From a virus, in IMG/VR virus record IMGVR_UViG_3300036822_000036, positions 1 to 43,138 of that record: 43,138 nt of DNA, one strand, 5' to 3'. Made by a program: the position numbers and the translations under genes. Shown in pieces: positions 1 through 7,939 of this stretch (positions are counted from its first letter, which is position 1; the number at the start of each line of letters is the position of its first letter). Under the pieces are notes generated by a model, which was given only the letters and a program-made list of their open reading frames with translations, made no database searches and was not told the origin of the DNA.

Positions 1-24
1 CTTCACGTTCGTCCCTCCGTGAAG
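1..24. other. Terminal inverted repeat / hairpin
   Basis: CTTCACG at 1-7 pairs with CGTGAAG at 18-24. There is no T-run on either side, so it is not a convincing terminator. It lies at the edge of the window, next to the non-coding right end if the genome is circular or permuted. Confidence 0.4.
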
Positions 25-43
25 CAACGGCAAAGCCGAATTA

Positions 44-72
44 TTGAAAACGTGGTGCAATCATCTTATCAT
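44..72 (+). promoter_or_regulatory. Possible rightward promoter
   Basis: TTGAAA at 44-49 and TATCAT at 67-72 have a 17-bp spacer. The transcript would start near 79 and run antisense into the HNH gene. No convincing rightward gene follows, so this may be an antisense or junction transcript, or chance. Confidence 0.3.
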
Positions 73-116
73 AGGTCCACCACGAATACAATAGCTCAGC
101 TTGCAGATAAACGCTC

Positions 117-145
117 TCTATACGCCCACTTTTCTTGCGTGTCAA
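117..145 (-). promoter_or_regulatory. Possible leftward promoter
   Basis: On the minus strand TTGACA (140-145) and TATAGA (117-122) have an exact 17-bp spacer. Transcription would run towards position 1, so it leaves the window or, in a circular genome, enters the non-coding right end on the minus strand. It faces the rightward candidate at 44-72. No gene is visible downstream. Confidence 0.4.
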
Positions 146-182
146 CTGTTTTCTTTGTATTACATTTGTGTATTACGTGGTA

Positions 183-863
183 TCACAAACCACAGGAGGG
201 CGGCAATGTCAACAACTCTCTCATTACAAAGCCGTAGTGGGCAAGCTCGGCCACCCGCCGCGCTTCCATCGCCTCACTCTCGTTATCATAGTGGCCTATC
301 AGTATTCGCATGTCCTTCACCGTAATACATACGCGCCATTGCTGCCGCAGCCTCACCCATTCCAGACCTCGCATCTGGTGGAGCGCACGGTTGCGGTTGT
401 TGTCTGTCACCGTGCCTGTCCTCAAATGTATCCGCCTGTTATCCAATGTATCACCGTATATATGGTCCACCAGTATATCCGGGTCAGTGCAGTTCATCAC
501 TACCCGGTGCATCGCCTCATCTATGCCGCGCACACTACCTTTAGCATAGAGCTTCGGACTGCGCCAGTTCATGCGCTTTCCCCGCCACCGAACGAGGTTC
601 AATTCACCATAAAGCTCCGGGTCCACTTTGACATATTCTTGGCTCCGATACAGCCGGATTAGCTCAACTGGGGGGTTGGTGACGATTTCTACTCCCGCTG
701 AAGCTATGGGGGCCAATTGGCTCGTGGTGCCAATGCCACTTCCTGCGATTTCTATGGCTCCGGTGAGGGATAGAGCCATCTGGAGGCTTCCGACGCTTCT
801 ACGTGGCGGCATTTTCGTTTTCTGTGGTACGGGAACAGCGGGTTCCCTGCCATCGAACCTCAA
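183..863 (-). CDS. HNH homing-endonuclease-like protein with AP2-like C-terminus
   Basis: From the TTG at 863 the product has 226 residues. An HNH core is visible: MHR at 118-120, VDH at 132-134, DN at 141-142 and NNRNR at 155-159. This is the usual pattern of free-standing phage HNH endonucleases, which cut double-stranded DNA and spread their own gene. After it, about residues 175-217 resemble an AP2-type DNA-binding module (WRVCI, LIGHYDNESEAMEARRVAE, HYG). The first 60 residues are low-complexity and have no strong Shine-Dalgarno, so the true start may be ATG 812 or ATG 779. It is the last gene of the leftward operon. Whether it is active is unknown. Confidence 0.8.
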   Translation of the reverse strand: MRFDGREPAVPVPQKTKMPPRRSVGSLQMALSLTGAIEIAGSGIGTTSQLAPIASAGVEIVTNPPVELIRLYRSQEYVKVDPELYGELNLVRWRGKRMNWRSPKLYAKGSVRGIDEAMHRVVMNCTDPDILVDHIYGDTLDNRRIHLRTGTVTDNNRNRALHQMRGLEWVRLRQQWRVCITVKDMRILIGHYDNESEAMEARRVAELAHYGFVMRELLTLPPSCGL

Positions 864-902
864 TAATTTCGTCGGCGTGTGAGCAGGTGCGCCGGATGCT
901 TT

Positions 903-1401
903 TCAACTAAGGCCGCAAATTGCAACATCATCCGTGTTGTCACTTCCATTGACTTTTTCCTTTTCTTTTTGTGCTGCCTTTTTGCGCTCCCATTCGTCTT
1001 CGCGTTCCTGCCGTAGCTTGTCGGCGTAGTCAGCATAGGACGCTATACGGTCCTTGCAGGCGGCTTCTGCGGCCTGCTTCGTCCGCTTGCGGCGTTCGGC
1101 TTCGATGCGGTCACGCAATTCGCCGAGCGATGGAAATGCTGTTTCGTACTCGCCTCGCGGTTCATTAGCGATTCCGTTCAACGCTCGCTGCACGTCTCCC
1201 TGCGTATACTTCTCCGGGTCCAAGCGCTTGAGTTGCGTTGCATAGGCCACCACCGTTGCACCGTCAAGCTCCACCTGCCGCAGCGTAGCCGTGAGCGCCA
1301 ACTGGCGCTCAACCATGCGTTGCTCCTGCTCCGACCCGTACAGCGGGCGAGCCAACCCGGTTGGAGGCTCCCCGAATTTCAGCATCCCAACTTGCTTTAG
1401 T

Positions 1402-1409
<8 letters not shown>
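903..1409 (-). CDS. Hypothetical protein downstream of the replication initiator (possible helicase-loading partner)
   Basis: 168 residues, overlapping the end of the initiator gene by 8 nt, so the two are translationally coupled. The N-terminal half is globular (residues 25-95). The C-terminal half is a highly charged helix rich in Arg, Lys and Glu, probably coiled coil (about 95-150). No catalytic motif is visible. The gene order initiator then charged protein resembles lambda O-P and similar phage modules, in which the second protein recruits the host replicative helicase. That role is inferred from position only. Confidence 0.7.
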
Positions 1410-2487
<1,078 letters not shown>

Positions 2488-2534
2488 GATGACCCTCCCG
2501 CTGTTTACCGGAAAGGTGCGCCATGCTTGAGCTA

Positions 2535-2563
2535 TTGCGTGGCGTCGGGGTGTGGTGTATTGT
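2535..2563 (+). promoter_or_regulatory. Possible promoter of an antisense RNA
   Basis: TTGCGT (2535-2540) and TATTGT (2558-2563) have a 17-bp spacer on the plus strand, opposite to all neighbouring genes. The hexamers are weak matches. It gains support from the intrinsic terminator 130 bp downstream on the same strand. Confidence 0.35.
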
Positions 2564-2569
2564 GTGCAT

Positions 2570-2717
2570 AGTTCGTTGTTCTCTCTGAGAAACACATCGG
2601 GCGGCACCCTCAAGAGGGTGGGTTGTTGAGAGGAAGTTGATTCGGCTCACTTGGCGGTGGTTGGCGAATCAGTTCCCAAATTTCTTAGTAGAAGCCCGGT
2701 TTTAGACCGGGCTTTTT
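2570..2717 (+). ncRNA. Candidate antisense RNA against the initiator leader
   Basis: The plus strand holds a hairpin near 2610 (CACCCT with AGGGTG), a second stem-loop around 2638-2671 (TGATTCG with CGAATCA) and a textbook terminator at 2693-2717. All genes around it are on the minus strand. An RNA made here would be complementary to the long leader (2488 to about 2871) of the replication-initiator mRNA. Plasmids often control initiator synthesis with such RNAs. The transcript itself is inferred. Confidence 0.4.
2693..2717 (+). terminator. Intrinsic terminator, plus strand
   Basis: AGCCCGGT (2693-2700), a 5-nt loop, ACCGGGCT (2706-2713), then a T-run. It has a U-tract only on the plus strand, where no protein gene ends. 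On the minus strand the stem is followed by TCTACTAAG, which is a poor terminator. Confidence 0.75.
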
Positions 2718-2749
2718 GCTGCCCTAAAAACCTCCTGAATCTTCCGCAT

Positions 2750-2772
2750 CATACCGCACAAAAGCGGTGCGG
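2750..2772. other. Hairpin in the initiator leader
   Basis: ACCGCAC pairs with GTGCGGT across a short loop. It lies in the 422-base gene-free stretch 2488-2909. Apart from this hairpin, that stretch holds the candidate antisense RNA and the leftward promoter at 2878-2906. A 25-codon minus-strand frame ending near 2724 (MDSPRYQMCNRTAFV...) is open but unsupported. Confidence 0.4.
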
Positions 2773-2877
2773 TTGCACATTTGATAACGGGGGGAATCCA
2801 TCTTTGTAATGTGTGCGGGTTTAGGCCGCGTGCTACATAGCCGGGGAGTCGGCGTTGGGGAGGACTTCAGTTCGTTG

Positions 2878-2906
2878 AGATTAGACCTGTATCCGCGCAG
2901 CGTCAA
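2878..2906 (-). promoter_or_regulatory. Leftward promoter for the initiator operon
   Basis: On the minus strand TTGACG (2901-2906) and TAATCT (2878-2883) have an exact 17-bp spacer. The start near 2871 gives a leader of about 380 nt before the initiator ATG at 2487. That is long enough for leader-based or antisense control. Confidence 0.55.
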
Positions 2907-2909
2907 GGT

Positions 2910-3212
2910 TTACATGGGCCTCTGCGGGGGTACTACCCGCTTCCCGCCAGCACTCAGGGCTTCAATGGTGGCAATCATCTTCGCGAACTCTTCGCGCACA
3001 CTCTCATCCACGTCCGCAAGCGCGGCCTGCACCAGCACCATGTCATCGCCGAAGCGCAGCAACATAGCACACTGGATACAAACCGTGAAGTCCCCCGGCT
3101 CCGGTCGCGACTCATCCCCGAAGCAATGAACGCCGTCCAGTTCGAAGAGACAACCCGGACACCTTTGAGGCGGTATCCGGGTTGCCAGTGTTCTCTTGTA
3201 ATCAATCGTCAT
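2910..3212 (-). CDS. Small zinc-binding hypothetical protein
   Basis: 100 residues. Two Cys pairs (CPGC at about 18-21 and CIQC near 45-48) probably form one zinc site. The C-terminal half is helical and acidic. No enzyme motif is visible. It lies upstream of the leftward promoter at 2878-2906 in the same operon. Function unknown. Confidence 0.65.
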   Translation of the reverse strand: MTIDYKRTLATRIPPQRCPGCLFELDGVHCFGDESRPEPGDFTVCIQCAMLLRFGDDMVLVQAALADVDESVREEFAKMIATIEALSAGGKRVVPPQRPM

Positions 3213-3220
3213 ACAAATGA

Positions 3221-3424
3221 TTATCCTTCCGCCGCTGGTGTGCTTCCAGCCAGCAAGATCAGAACCAGTTCGGCGATGCGATCAGCCGTGGCGATTTTAC
3301 CGCGCAGGTGCCCGAGAAGATAAAACAACTCAAGCTGCGGGTCCGCGATGGGCGCGGGCAGGGTGAAGGCTTCGGCGGTTCTCGGGGTGTGTTCAACGGT
3401 GGGCTTATTCGGTTGACGTGCCAT
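3221..3424 (-). CDS. Small hypothetical protein
   Basis: 67 residues: a Pro/Thr-rich N-terminus, then a helical segment (PQLELFYLLGHLRGKIATADRIAELVLILL). There is no recognised domain. It overlaps the preceding operon gene by 20 nt, which suggests coupled translation. Confidence 0.6.
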   Translation of the reverse strand: MARQPNKPTVEHTPRTAEAFTLPAPIADPQLELFYLLGHLRGKIATADRIAELVLILLAGSTPAAEG

Positions 3425-3608
3425 GTGTCTCCTTGGGTTGGGGTTTTAGGTCTTGAGCGGCGGCGGCATTCAAGGCGAGCACGGCCCATGTGTTGAAGGC
3501 CATATCCTTCCGCTTCGCCGCTCGTTTATACAACTTGTTTTCGCTCTCTGTGGTGCGCACGGATTGAGTGATGATTTTCTCAACCGTGCGAGCAAGCCTG
3601 ATTTTCAT
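3405..3608 (-). CDS. Small basic protein, possible ribbon-helix-helix regulator
   Basis: 67 residues. The segment KLYKRAAKRKDMAFNTWAVL resembles the two-helix end of ribbon-helix-helix/HicB-type proteins, where AA..., a short turn, then (S/N)xW and alternating Leu/Ala are typical. The N-terminal strand (MKIRLARTVEKI) would fit the DNA-contacting ribbon. It could regulate the divergent promoters at 3799-3841. This is a pattern match only. Confidence 0.55.
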   Translation of the reverse strand: MKIRLARTVEKIITQSVRTTESENKLYKRAAKRKDMAFNTWAVLALNAAAAQDLKPQPKETHGTSTE

Positions 3609-3805
3609 TTTGTTTTCTCTTCCAGCTTTGAGATACGCGACTCATGGCCGATATGCAGGTCGATGAAGTGCTGAATCTGGAGTTTTATATCGTGAAGGTC
3701 AGTGTCTATTTTGTCGCTGCGTTTGTTGTTCACATACATAGCGACCAAGACGAGGAAGCAGGGAAAAAATCCGGTCAAAAAGAATGGAACGGTTTCGCTG
3801 GTCAT
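3605..3805 (-). CDS. Small membrane protein with coiled coil
   Basis: 66 residues. A single membrane segment (about residues 6-24, VPFFLTGFFPCFLVLVAMYV) is followed by a charged heptad-like helix ending in ISKLEEKTK. It is the first gene of the leftward operon and overlaps the next by 4 nt. There is no Shine-Dalgarno; the predicted transcript start falls at or next to the ATG, so it may be read from a leaderless mRNA. Three genes near 30.3-32.2 kb have a similar build. Confidence 0.6.
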   Translation of the reverse strand: MTSETVPFFLTGFFPCFLVLVAMYVNNKRSDKIDTDLHDIKLQIQHFIDLHIGHESRISKLEEKTK

Positions 3806-3827
3806 ATAGTCATTTGTAGACTACAAT
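3799..3827 (+). promoter_or_regulatory. Rightward promoter of the rusA operon
   Basis: TGGTCA (3799-3804), 17-bp spacer, TACAAT (3822-3827). The ATG at 3836 lies 8 nt after the -10, so the mRNA would be leaderless or nearly so. No Shine-Dalgarno is visible. Confidence 0.55.
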
Positions 3828-3841
3828 TGGTGACTATGCAA
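3813..3841 (-). promoter_or_regulatory. Leftward promoter overlapping the rusA promoter
   Basis: On the minus strand TTGCAT (3836-3841), 17-bp spacer, TACAAA (3813-3818). The ATG of the leftward gene begins 7 nt after the -10. The -10 boxes of the two promoters are only 3 bp apart, and the leftward -35 covers the rusA start codon. Confidence 0.5.
3814..3826. promoter_or_regulatory. Candidate operator, palindrome between divergent promoters
   Basis: TTGTAG A CTACAA is a perfect inverted repeat that covers most of both -10 boxes. A dimeric repressor bound here would block both directions. Confidence 0.45.
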
Positions 3842-4240
3842 GTAGAAATTCAAGTGCCGGGTTTGATTCCGCCCTCCGTCAACCATTACCTCACCAAGAA
3901 AATCAGGGCGCGGCGCGATGGCTCTGTCTACATCGCCGCGCTTCCCTCCCCCGAGGCGCGAGCCTTCAAGGACGCGGTTGCCATCTTCGCGCAGGGCTGT
4001 TCGGTTGCCCCGCCCGAGCGCGAGCAAAAGAAATGCCGCTACCGGGTGAGCATTGACGTATATCTCGGCTTCCGGCAGCGTGGCGATGCCGATAACTTCG
4101 CCAAGGTGTGCCTTGACGCCCTACAGGATTCGCGTGTAATACATTCGGATGCAAACGTCCAAACCTGCAACGTGACGGTTCACAAAGATGACCGTTCCAA
4201 CCCGCGCACCATCTTTGTAGTGGAGAGGATTGAGCAATGA
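3836..4240 (+). CDS. rusA: RusA-family Holliday-junction resolvase
   Basis: 134 residues from ATG 3836, about the usual RusA length (120-135). The acidic active site is readable: D84 and D86 in GDADN, K90, D94 and D105 in IHSDANV. RusA dimers cut four-way DNA junctions during recombination and clear branched DNA before packaging. The open frame extends upstream to 3644, but this start fits the family (short beta strand then PPSVNHY) and the promoter. It is the first gene of the rightward operon and overlaps the next by 4 nt. Confidence 0.88.
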   Translation: MQVEIQVPGLIPPSVNHYLTKKIRARRDGSVYIAALPSPEARAFKDAVAIFAQGCSVAPPEREQKKCRYRVSIDVYLGFRQRGDADNFAKVCLDALQDSRVIHSDANVQTCNVTVHKDDRSNPRTIFVVERIEQ

Positions 4241-4452
4241 AAATCGACTGTGAATTGACCGATGAAGAGGAAACCTCACTCGCTATGCTCATGGGCATCG
4301 GAGCAGGGCAGGCAGTCAACTTAGGGTTAGGGATGACGCAGATGAGTGCTCGCCTGATGAACAAGTTATTTGCCGCCAGTCCTCGCTACTTGCCCTATGA
4401 CGAGAACAACCCTGACCTCAACCGGAAAGCCTTCGGCGGGAGGGTGCAATAA
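4237..4452 (+). CDS. Hypothetical protein
   Basis: 71 residues; the start overlaps the rusA stop (ATGA). Acidic N-terminus, a Gly/Leu-rich middle (GIGAGQAVNLGLGMTQM) and a polar C-terminus. No known domain recognised. Tight coupling to rusA supports it being a real gene. Confidence 0.65.
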   Translation: MKIDCELTDEEETSLAMLMGIGAGQAVNLGLGMTQMSARLMNKLFAASPRYLPYDENNPDLNRKAFGGRVQ

Positions 4453-4754
4453 TGCCGAGCGAGCGTGAAGCGTGGCGGGCGTTCTTTCGCTCGCGCCCCG
4501 AGGTTCGCGACCTCTTCAAGAGGCTGCTCGAAAGCAACCGTCTCGCCACTATGGATACGCTTGACAAAAACGAGCCGCTTACCGTGCTCGCGGGTCCAGC
4601 ACACAATGGAATCATCGGCTCTGTGCAGGCGAAATGCAGTTGCGGGGAGCTTGTGTGGCTGGCACCGTCCACGCAGGAGATGATGGCTAAACGCGATGCA
4701 GCGACGTACACCATTCGCTGCCCTAAATGCTGGAAGCTGGAGGAAGCGAAGTGA
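4452..4754 (+). CDS. Zinc-ribbon hypothetical protein
   Basis: 100 residues. A helical, basic N-terminus is followed by CSCG near residue 63 and CPKC near residue 93, together a likely treble-clef or ribbon zinc site. It starts one base after the previous stop overlap. Function unknown. Confidence 0.65.
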   Translation: MPSEREAWRAFFRSRPEVRDLFKRLLESNRLATMDTLDKNEPLTVLAGPAHNGIIGSVQAKCSCGELVWLAPSTQEMMAKRDAATYTIRCPKCWKLEEAK

Positions 4755-4996
4755 ACCTAACCGAGAAAGTATTTTGCGTGCGCTGCGGCGATGAAGTTCC
4801 CGAGGACCGCAAGAAAAAGCGCTCTGTCACATGCAGCGACCGATGCGCCAAGGCTCGCAACAACTACCTGCGGGAGCGCAAGGAACTGCGCAAGTGCAAA
4901 TACTGTGGGACACCGAGCAGCCCCGAGGAGCGGGCAGACTACCGGATGTGGCGCAGAGAGCGCAAGGCGGCGGCGCTGGCGGCGGTGACGGAATGA
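4751..4996 (+). CDS. Small zinc-binding protein with three Cys pairs
   Basis: 81 residues from GTG 4751, which overlaps the previous TGA and has GGAGG 7 nt upstream; an ATG at 4727 is less likely. Cys pairs CVRC, CSDRC and CKYC are separated by very basic helices (RNNYLRERKELRK). The first two pairs resemble the CxxC...CSxxC fingers of small nucleic-acid-binding ribbons. Function unknown. Confidence 0.65.
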   Translation: MNLTEKVFCVRCGDEVPEDRKKKRSVTCSDRCAKARNNYLRERKELRKCKYCGTPSSPEERADYRMWRRERKAAALAAVTE

Positions 4997-5229
4997 GGCG
5001 CATCTTTGTCATCTACGAGCGGCCCGCCGACTATCCCCACATCGCCTTCGTGCTGCGAGAGCATCTTCTGGAGGAGCAGGGGAAGGTGACAAACACGGCG
5101 AACCTGCGGCTCTGCTCTACTCTCGCCAAAGCTCGCGCCGGGGTGCCCAAGGGCTGCATTCGCCATGATCGGAAAGAGAAAGACATATCGGTGATTGTCG
5201 AATGGTGGGAACAACCCAGTGACAAATAA
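4993..5229 (+). CDS. Hypothetical protein
   Basis: 78 residues from ATG 4993, overlapping the previous stop (ATGA). It begins with a beta strand (MRRIFVIYE), has a helix (FVLREHLLEEQ) and ends with a strand (ISVIVEWWE). No family recognised. Confidence 0.65.
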   Translation: MRRIFVIYERPADYPHIAFVLREHLLEEQGKVTNTANLRLCSTLAKARAGVPKGCIRHDRKEKDISVIVEWWEQPSDK

Positions 5230-5434
5230 AAGCGCAGATGCTACCGTAAACTCGCTCCAATCGGAGCCAACGCCCTACGTCTTCCGAGGCCGAACGACCG
5301 GACTCCATGACCGCAAGGGCCATCCGTGCCGCCTACTGGCGCTCAACGGAAACACCGCGTACATCGAATTTGAAGACGGCTTGCGCTCGCATGTACCGCG
5401 CTATGTCATACGTCGGAAACGAGGGGCACCGTGA
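5219..5434 (+). CDS. Hypothetical small beta-rich protein
   Basis: GTG 5219 overlaps the previous stop; ATG 5195 would add 8 residues. The core (VFRGRTTG, CRLLALNGNTAYIEFEDG, VPRYVIRR) looks like a small SH3-like barrel. No catalytic residues are evident. Confidence 0.6.
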   Translation: MTNKSADATVNSLQSEPTPYVFRGRTTGLHDRKGHPCRLLALNGNTAYIEFEDGLRSHVPRYVIRRKRGAP

Positions 5435-5592
5435 CGCTCATCATCATCATCCTGCTAGTCAGCCTCATCCTCGAACCGCTCATTGACGCCGCGCTCAATG
5501 AGCGGTTTCGTTCTGTAGCGAAGGGCGTCGTCCTCGGCATCACCTTCGTCTATGTGCTGTACGTCCTCATCGTTGGCAAGGCGATGGTCTGA
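5431..5592 (+). CDS. Small two-pass membrane protein
   Basis: 53 residues from GTG 5431, overlapping the previous TGA (GTGA), with GAGGGG upstream. It is made almost entirely of two membrane helices, LIIIILLVSLILEPLI and VVLGITFVYVLYVLIV, joined by a short loop with Asp, Asn, Glu and Arg. Size and topology would suit a holin, but it is far from the lysin gene, so the role is open. Confidence 0.6.
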   Translation: MTLIIIILLVSLILEPLIDAALNERFRSVAKGVVLGITFVYVLYVLIVGKAMV

Positions 5593-5780
5593 TGCCGGGG
5601 AGCCGGGGTAAAAAGAACGTGGGAAAAAACATGAAGGAATTCATGTACGGCAAGACCTTCCGCCGCACCGCGAAGAAGTTCGGCAAGGCCAAGGCGATCA
5701 AGCAGGCCATCGCGGTGAGTATGCGACAGGCCGGAATCCCGAAGAAAAAATCCAAGAAGCGAGCGGCGAAAAAGAAATGA
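5592..5780 (+). CDS. Small basic protein of DUF6496 type
   Basis: 62 residues, very Lys-rich. The pattern VGKNMKEFMYGK, then a basic stretch, KQAIAVSMRQAG and a Lys-rich tail matches the DUF6496 family, in which M.EF..G and QAIAIALS.AG are the conserved blocks. The family's role is unknown; the charge suggests nucleic-acid contact. TGATG overlap with the gene before. Confidence 0.7.
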   Translation: MPGSRGKKNVGKNMKEFMYGKTFRRTAKKFGKAKAIKQAIAVSMRQAGIPKKKSKKRAAKKK

Positions 5781-6040
5781 CCCCGAAGCTCACCCGCCGA
5801 ACTTTCATCGGAAGCCTCGTAGGGGCGCTGGTGGTTCCCCGCCTCGCGCTTCCGTCGCCCGCGCCGGAAATGGTGAACGAGGTAGCCCCTGAACTGGTGG
5901 CGTTTCACCGGGGATGGATTGAATGCGACCTCGGATACATTGCAACCGAAGTTGTCCTATGGGGCGGGAACGCAAGGGCGGCTCTAGCGAGTGACCCGAG
6001 CCTATGGAGCGCGGTGATGGTGGACAGGCGGCTAACATGA
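5777..6040 (+). CDS. Tat-signal protein of unknown function
   Basis: 87 residues. The N-terminus TRRTFIG followed by a hydrophobic stretch (SLVGALVVP) and an Ala/Pro cleavage-like region (LALPSPAPE) is a close match to a twin-arginine export signal, (S/T)RRxFLK. The mature part would be only about 58 residues. It sits directly before the large terminase, where a small terminase is often found, but it has no helix-turn-helix I can see. Confidence 0.65.
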   Translation: MTPKLTRRTFIGSLVGALVVPRLALPSPAPEMVNEVAPELVAFHRGWIECDLGYIATEVVLWGGNARAALASDPSLWSAVMVDRRLT

Positions 6041-7788
6041 GCGCCGAGCTATTGAGGGTTGGGGGCTTCGACTGGCGGCGGCTGAGACAGCCCACTCAGC
6101 CCCGCGCCGATAACAAGGCTTGGCGCATGGAGCTTACCGCGCTGGTGCTCGCCGACGAAAGAATCAAGGAAGACGGACGCCGGGTGTGCGAGACGAACCT
6201 GCTCGCGCTCTGCTACGTCCTCGGGTACTGCCTTGTGGACCCGGAGACACATCACGAAGCGCTCGCATTCTTCCCCGAGATTGACGACAACAAACACGTT
6301 GACGAAATCGGCCTCGGAATCAAGCGCAGGCGGTCGCTCATCTACCCGCGCAATACCTACAAATCGAGCATCGACATTTGTTATTGTGTACAACTAATTT
6401 TGCATTACTTCTATACCATCGCCATCTTGATTCTCTCTGGTTCGAAGGAACTCGCCTTCGCCTTCGTGGACGAAGTGGGGAGCTTCTTCGTGAGGCCGGG
6501 TAATCGCCCGCCGACGCTCTTCCAAGCCCTCTTCCCTGAACTCTGCGTAAGCCGCCAGCGGGAGAGCGGCGAATTCACCGCAGCGCTGCGACAGCATGAG
6601 CCAACCATCATTGAGCCGCTGATATGGGGCAACTCGGTTGACTCCTCCACAACGGGCTGGCACCCGGATGTCCTTATCTGCGATGACGTGAACAACAATC
6701 GTAACTCAAAGAATTACGAATCCAGAATCCGTCTGACCAAGGCTTACAAGCTCTCGCGAAAGATTCTCAAGCCGACCGGGATGGAACTGAAGATCGGTAC
6801 GCCCTACGGCGTGGGCGACCTGTTCAACGATGAAGTGCTGACCTCGCGCCCCGGCACCTACGACCGAGTTTACAAGCCCGCCATGCGGCTTCTGAGCGGT
6901 GAACGGCTGGACCCCGATGGGTTCCCGGATGAGGATGAGGTTGAACTGCTCTTCCCCAACATCCTGTCCTACGAATTTCTGCGCGAAGAGTACGAGTCGG
7001 AATTCGATTCGTTCATGTCCCAGTACATGCTCGATACCTATGGCTCTGCGGAGATTGTGTTCGGCGAGCGCGAAGTGTTGAGCGCGATGGTGCCCGAGGA
7101 CCGCATCCCGATGGAGGGGATGCCGCACATCGTCTTCCGGCTTCCCTGCCGCTCGCTGAAGTGGATGACGACCTCGGGCGCGGTGGGGCTGCTCCATGCC
7201 GACCGCATGTTTATCACCGACGTGCTGCAAGGCCACTACAAGCCATCCGTGACCGCCAAGCTGATTCACGATGTCGCCCGCAGACACGGACTCCACACCG
7301 TCCACATCATCGACTCCCCCGGCGCTCACTCCATGCAGGCGGTCCTCGACAATTACACGCTGACAACCGGGTGGAATCTGTACATCTCATGGATTCCCTT
7401 CGAAGAGGATTCCGGGGTGCGCGACACGCACATTCGCAGCCTTGAGGCGACCATCGCCGGGGGACGGCTGCTCTTCTCCACCGGCGTCAAGACCAAGCCG
7501 CTCATCACCGGCTTTGTGGAGTACGGCATGATGGAAGAGACAGGCTTGCCGGACGTGATTGCGCACTGCGCCGACGCGCTGCCGCGAAGCATCGCGGCAG
7601 AGTACGAAGCCGAGGATGCCGCGTGGGACATGATGCGCGAGCGCGATCACTTCAACATGGTGTACTGCCGGGGAGCCTACGCGCCCCCGGAGCCGGAACC
7701 GGAGCCGGAAGAGGCGCAGCCCGCGATTGAAGACGAGCGCTTCATGTCGAACGGTCTGGAGATTCTGATACCGGGGTTAGAGCGATGA
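6037..7788 (+). CDS. terL: Terminase large subunit
   Basis: 583 residues from ATG 6037 (overlaps the previous stop). The ATPase half has a deviant Walker A, PRNTYKSS (about 104-111), and Walker B DVLICDD (211-217). The C-terminal RNase-H-like nuclease half has IIDSPG (424-429) as the probable second acidic position and LPDVIAHCADAL near 507-518 as the third. The first acidic position, usually D in (V/I)D.A.G, reads MTTSG (377-381) here. The enzyme packages DNA into empty heads at the portal. A Pro/Glu-rich tail precedes the end. Confidence 0.88.
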   Translation: MSAELLRVGGFDWRRLRQPTQPRADNKAWRMELTALVLADERIKEDGRRVCETNLLALCYVLGYCLVDPETHHEALAFFPEIDDNKHVDEIGLGIKRRRSLIYPRNTYKSSIDICYCVQLILHYFYTIAILILSGSKELAFAFVDEVGSFFVRPGNRPPTLFQALFPELCVSRQRESGEFTAALRQHEPTIIEPLIWGNSVDSSTTGWHPDVLICDDVNNNRNSKNYESRIRLTKAYKLSRKILKPTGMELKIGTPYGVGDLFNDEVLTSRPGTYDRVYKPAMRLLSGERLDPDGFPDEDEVELLFPNILSYEFLREEYESEFDSFMSQYMLDTYGSAEIVFGEREVLSAMVPEDRIPMEGMPHIVFRLPCRSLKWMTTSGAVGLLHADRMFITDVLQGHYKPSVTAKLIHDVARRHGLHTVHIIDSPGAHSMQAVLDNYTLTTGWNLYISWIPFEEDSGVRDTHIRSLEATIAGGRLLFSTGVKTKPLITGFVEYGMMEETGLPDVIAHCADALPRSIAAEYEAEDAAWDMMRERDHFNMVYCRGAYAPPEPEPEPEEAQPAIEDERFMSNGLEILIPGLER

Positions 7789-7916
7789 GAGAAGATTTCT
7801 CGGGGTTGGCGGAATATCGAGCGTACCGCGACGAGGTTAACCGGCGCTCGCGCATCGTGCGTTGGGTCATCATCATCGCCTGCTCCGTGGCGATGGCGGT
7901 CATCGCATACTTATGA
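7785..7916 (+). CDS. Small single-pass membrane protein
   Basis: 43 residues, ATG overlapping the terL stop (ATGA). A charged N-terminus (REDFSGLAEYRAYRDEVNRRSR) is followed by one membrane helix (VRWVIIIACSVAMAVIAYL) at the C-terminal end. Function unknown. Confidence 0.6.
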   Translation: MREDFSGLAEYRAYRDEVNRRSRIVRWVIIIACSVAMAVIAYL

Positions 7917-7939
7917 ATACAATGTAATTCAAAGGCGAC

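Noticed and set aside
101-662. Rightward open frames opposite the HNH gene
   Set aside because: They are shadows of the HNH reading frame; the good ribosome-site look at 195-205 comes from codons for PPSC on the other strand.
713-735. Fourth ACCANCA-type hairpin on the minus strand
   Set aside because: Loop is ACCACGA and the stem is short; it is inside the HNH coding sequence. It may be chance.
2488-2613. N-terminal extension of the replication initiator
   Set aside because: No Shine-Dalgarno at the upstream start, while ATG 2487 has a strong one and starts the conserved domain.
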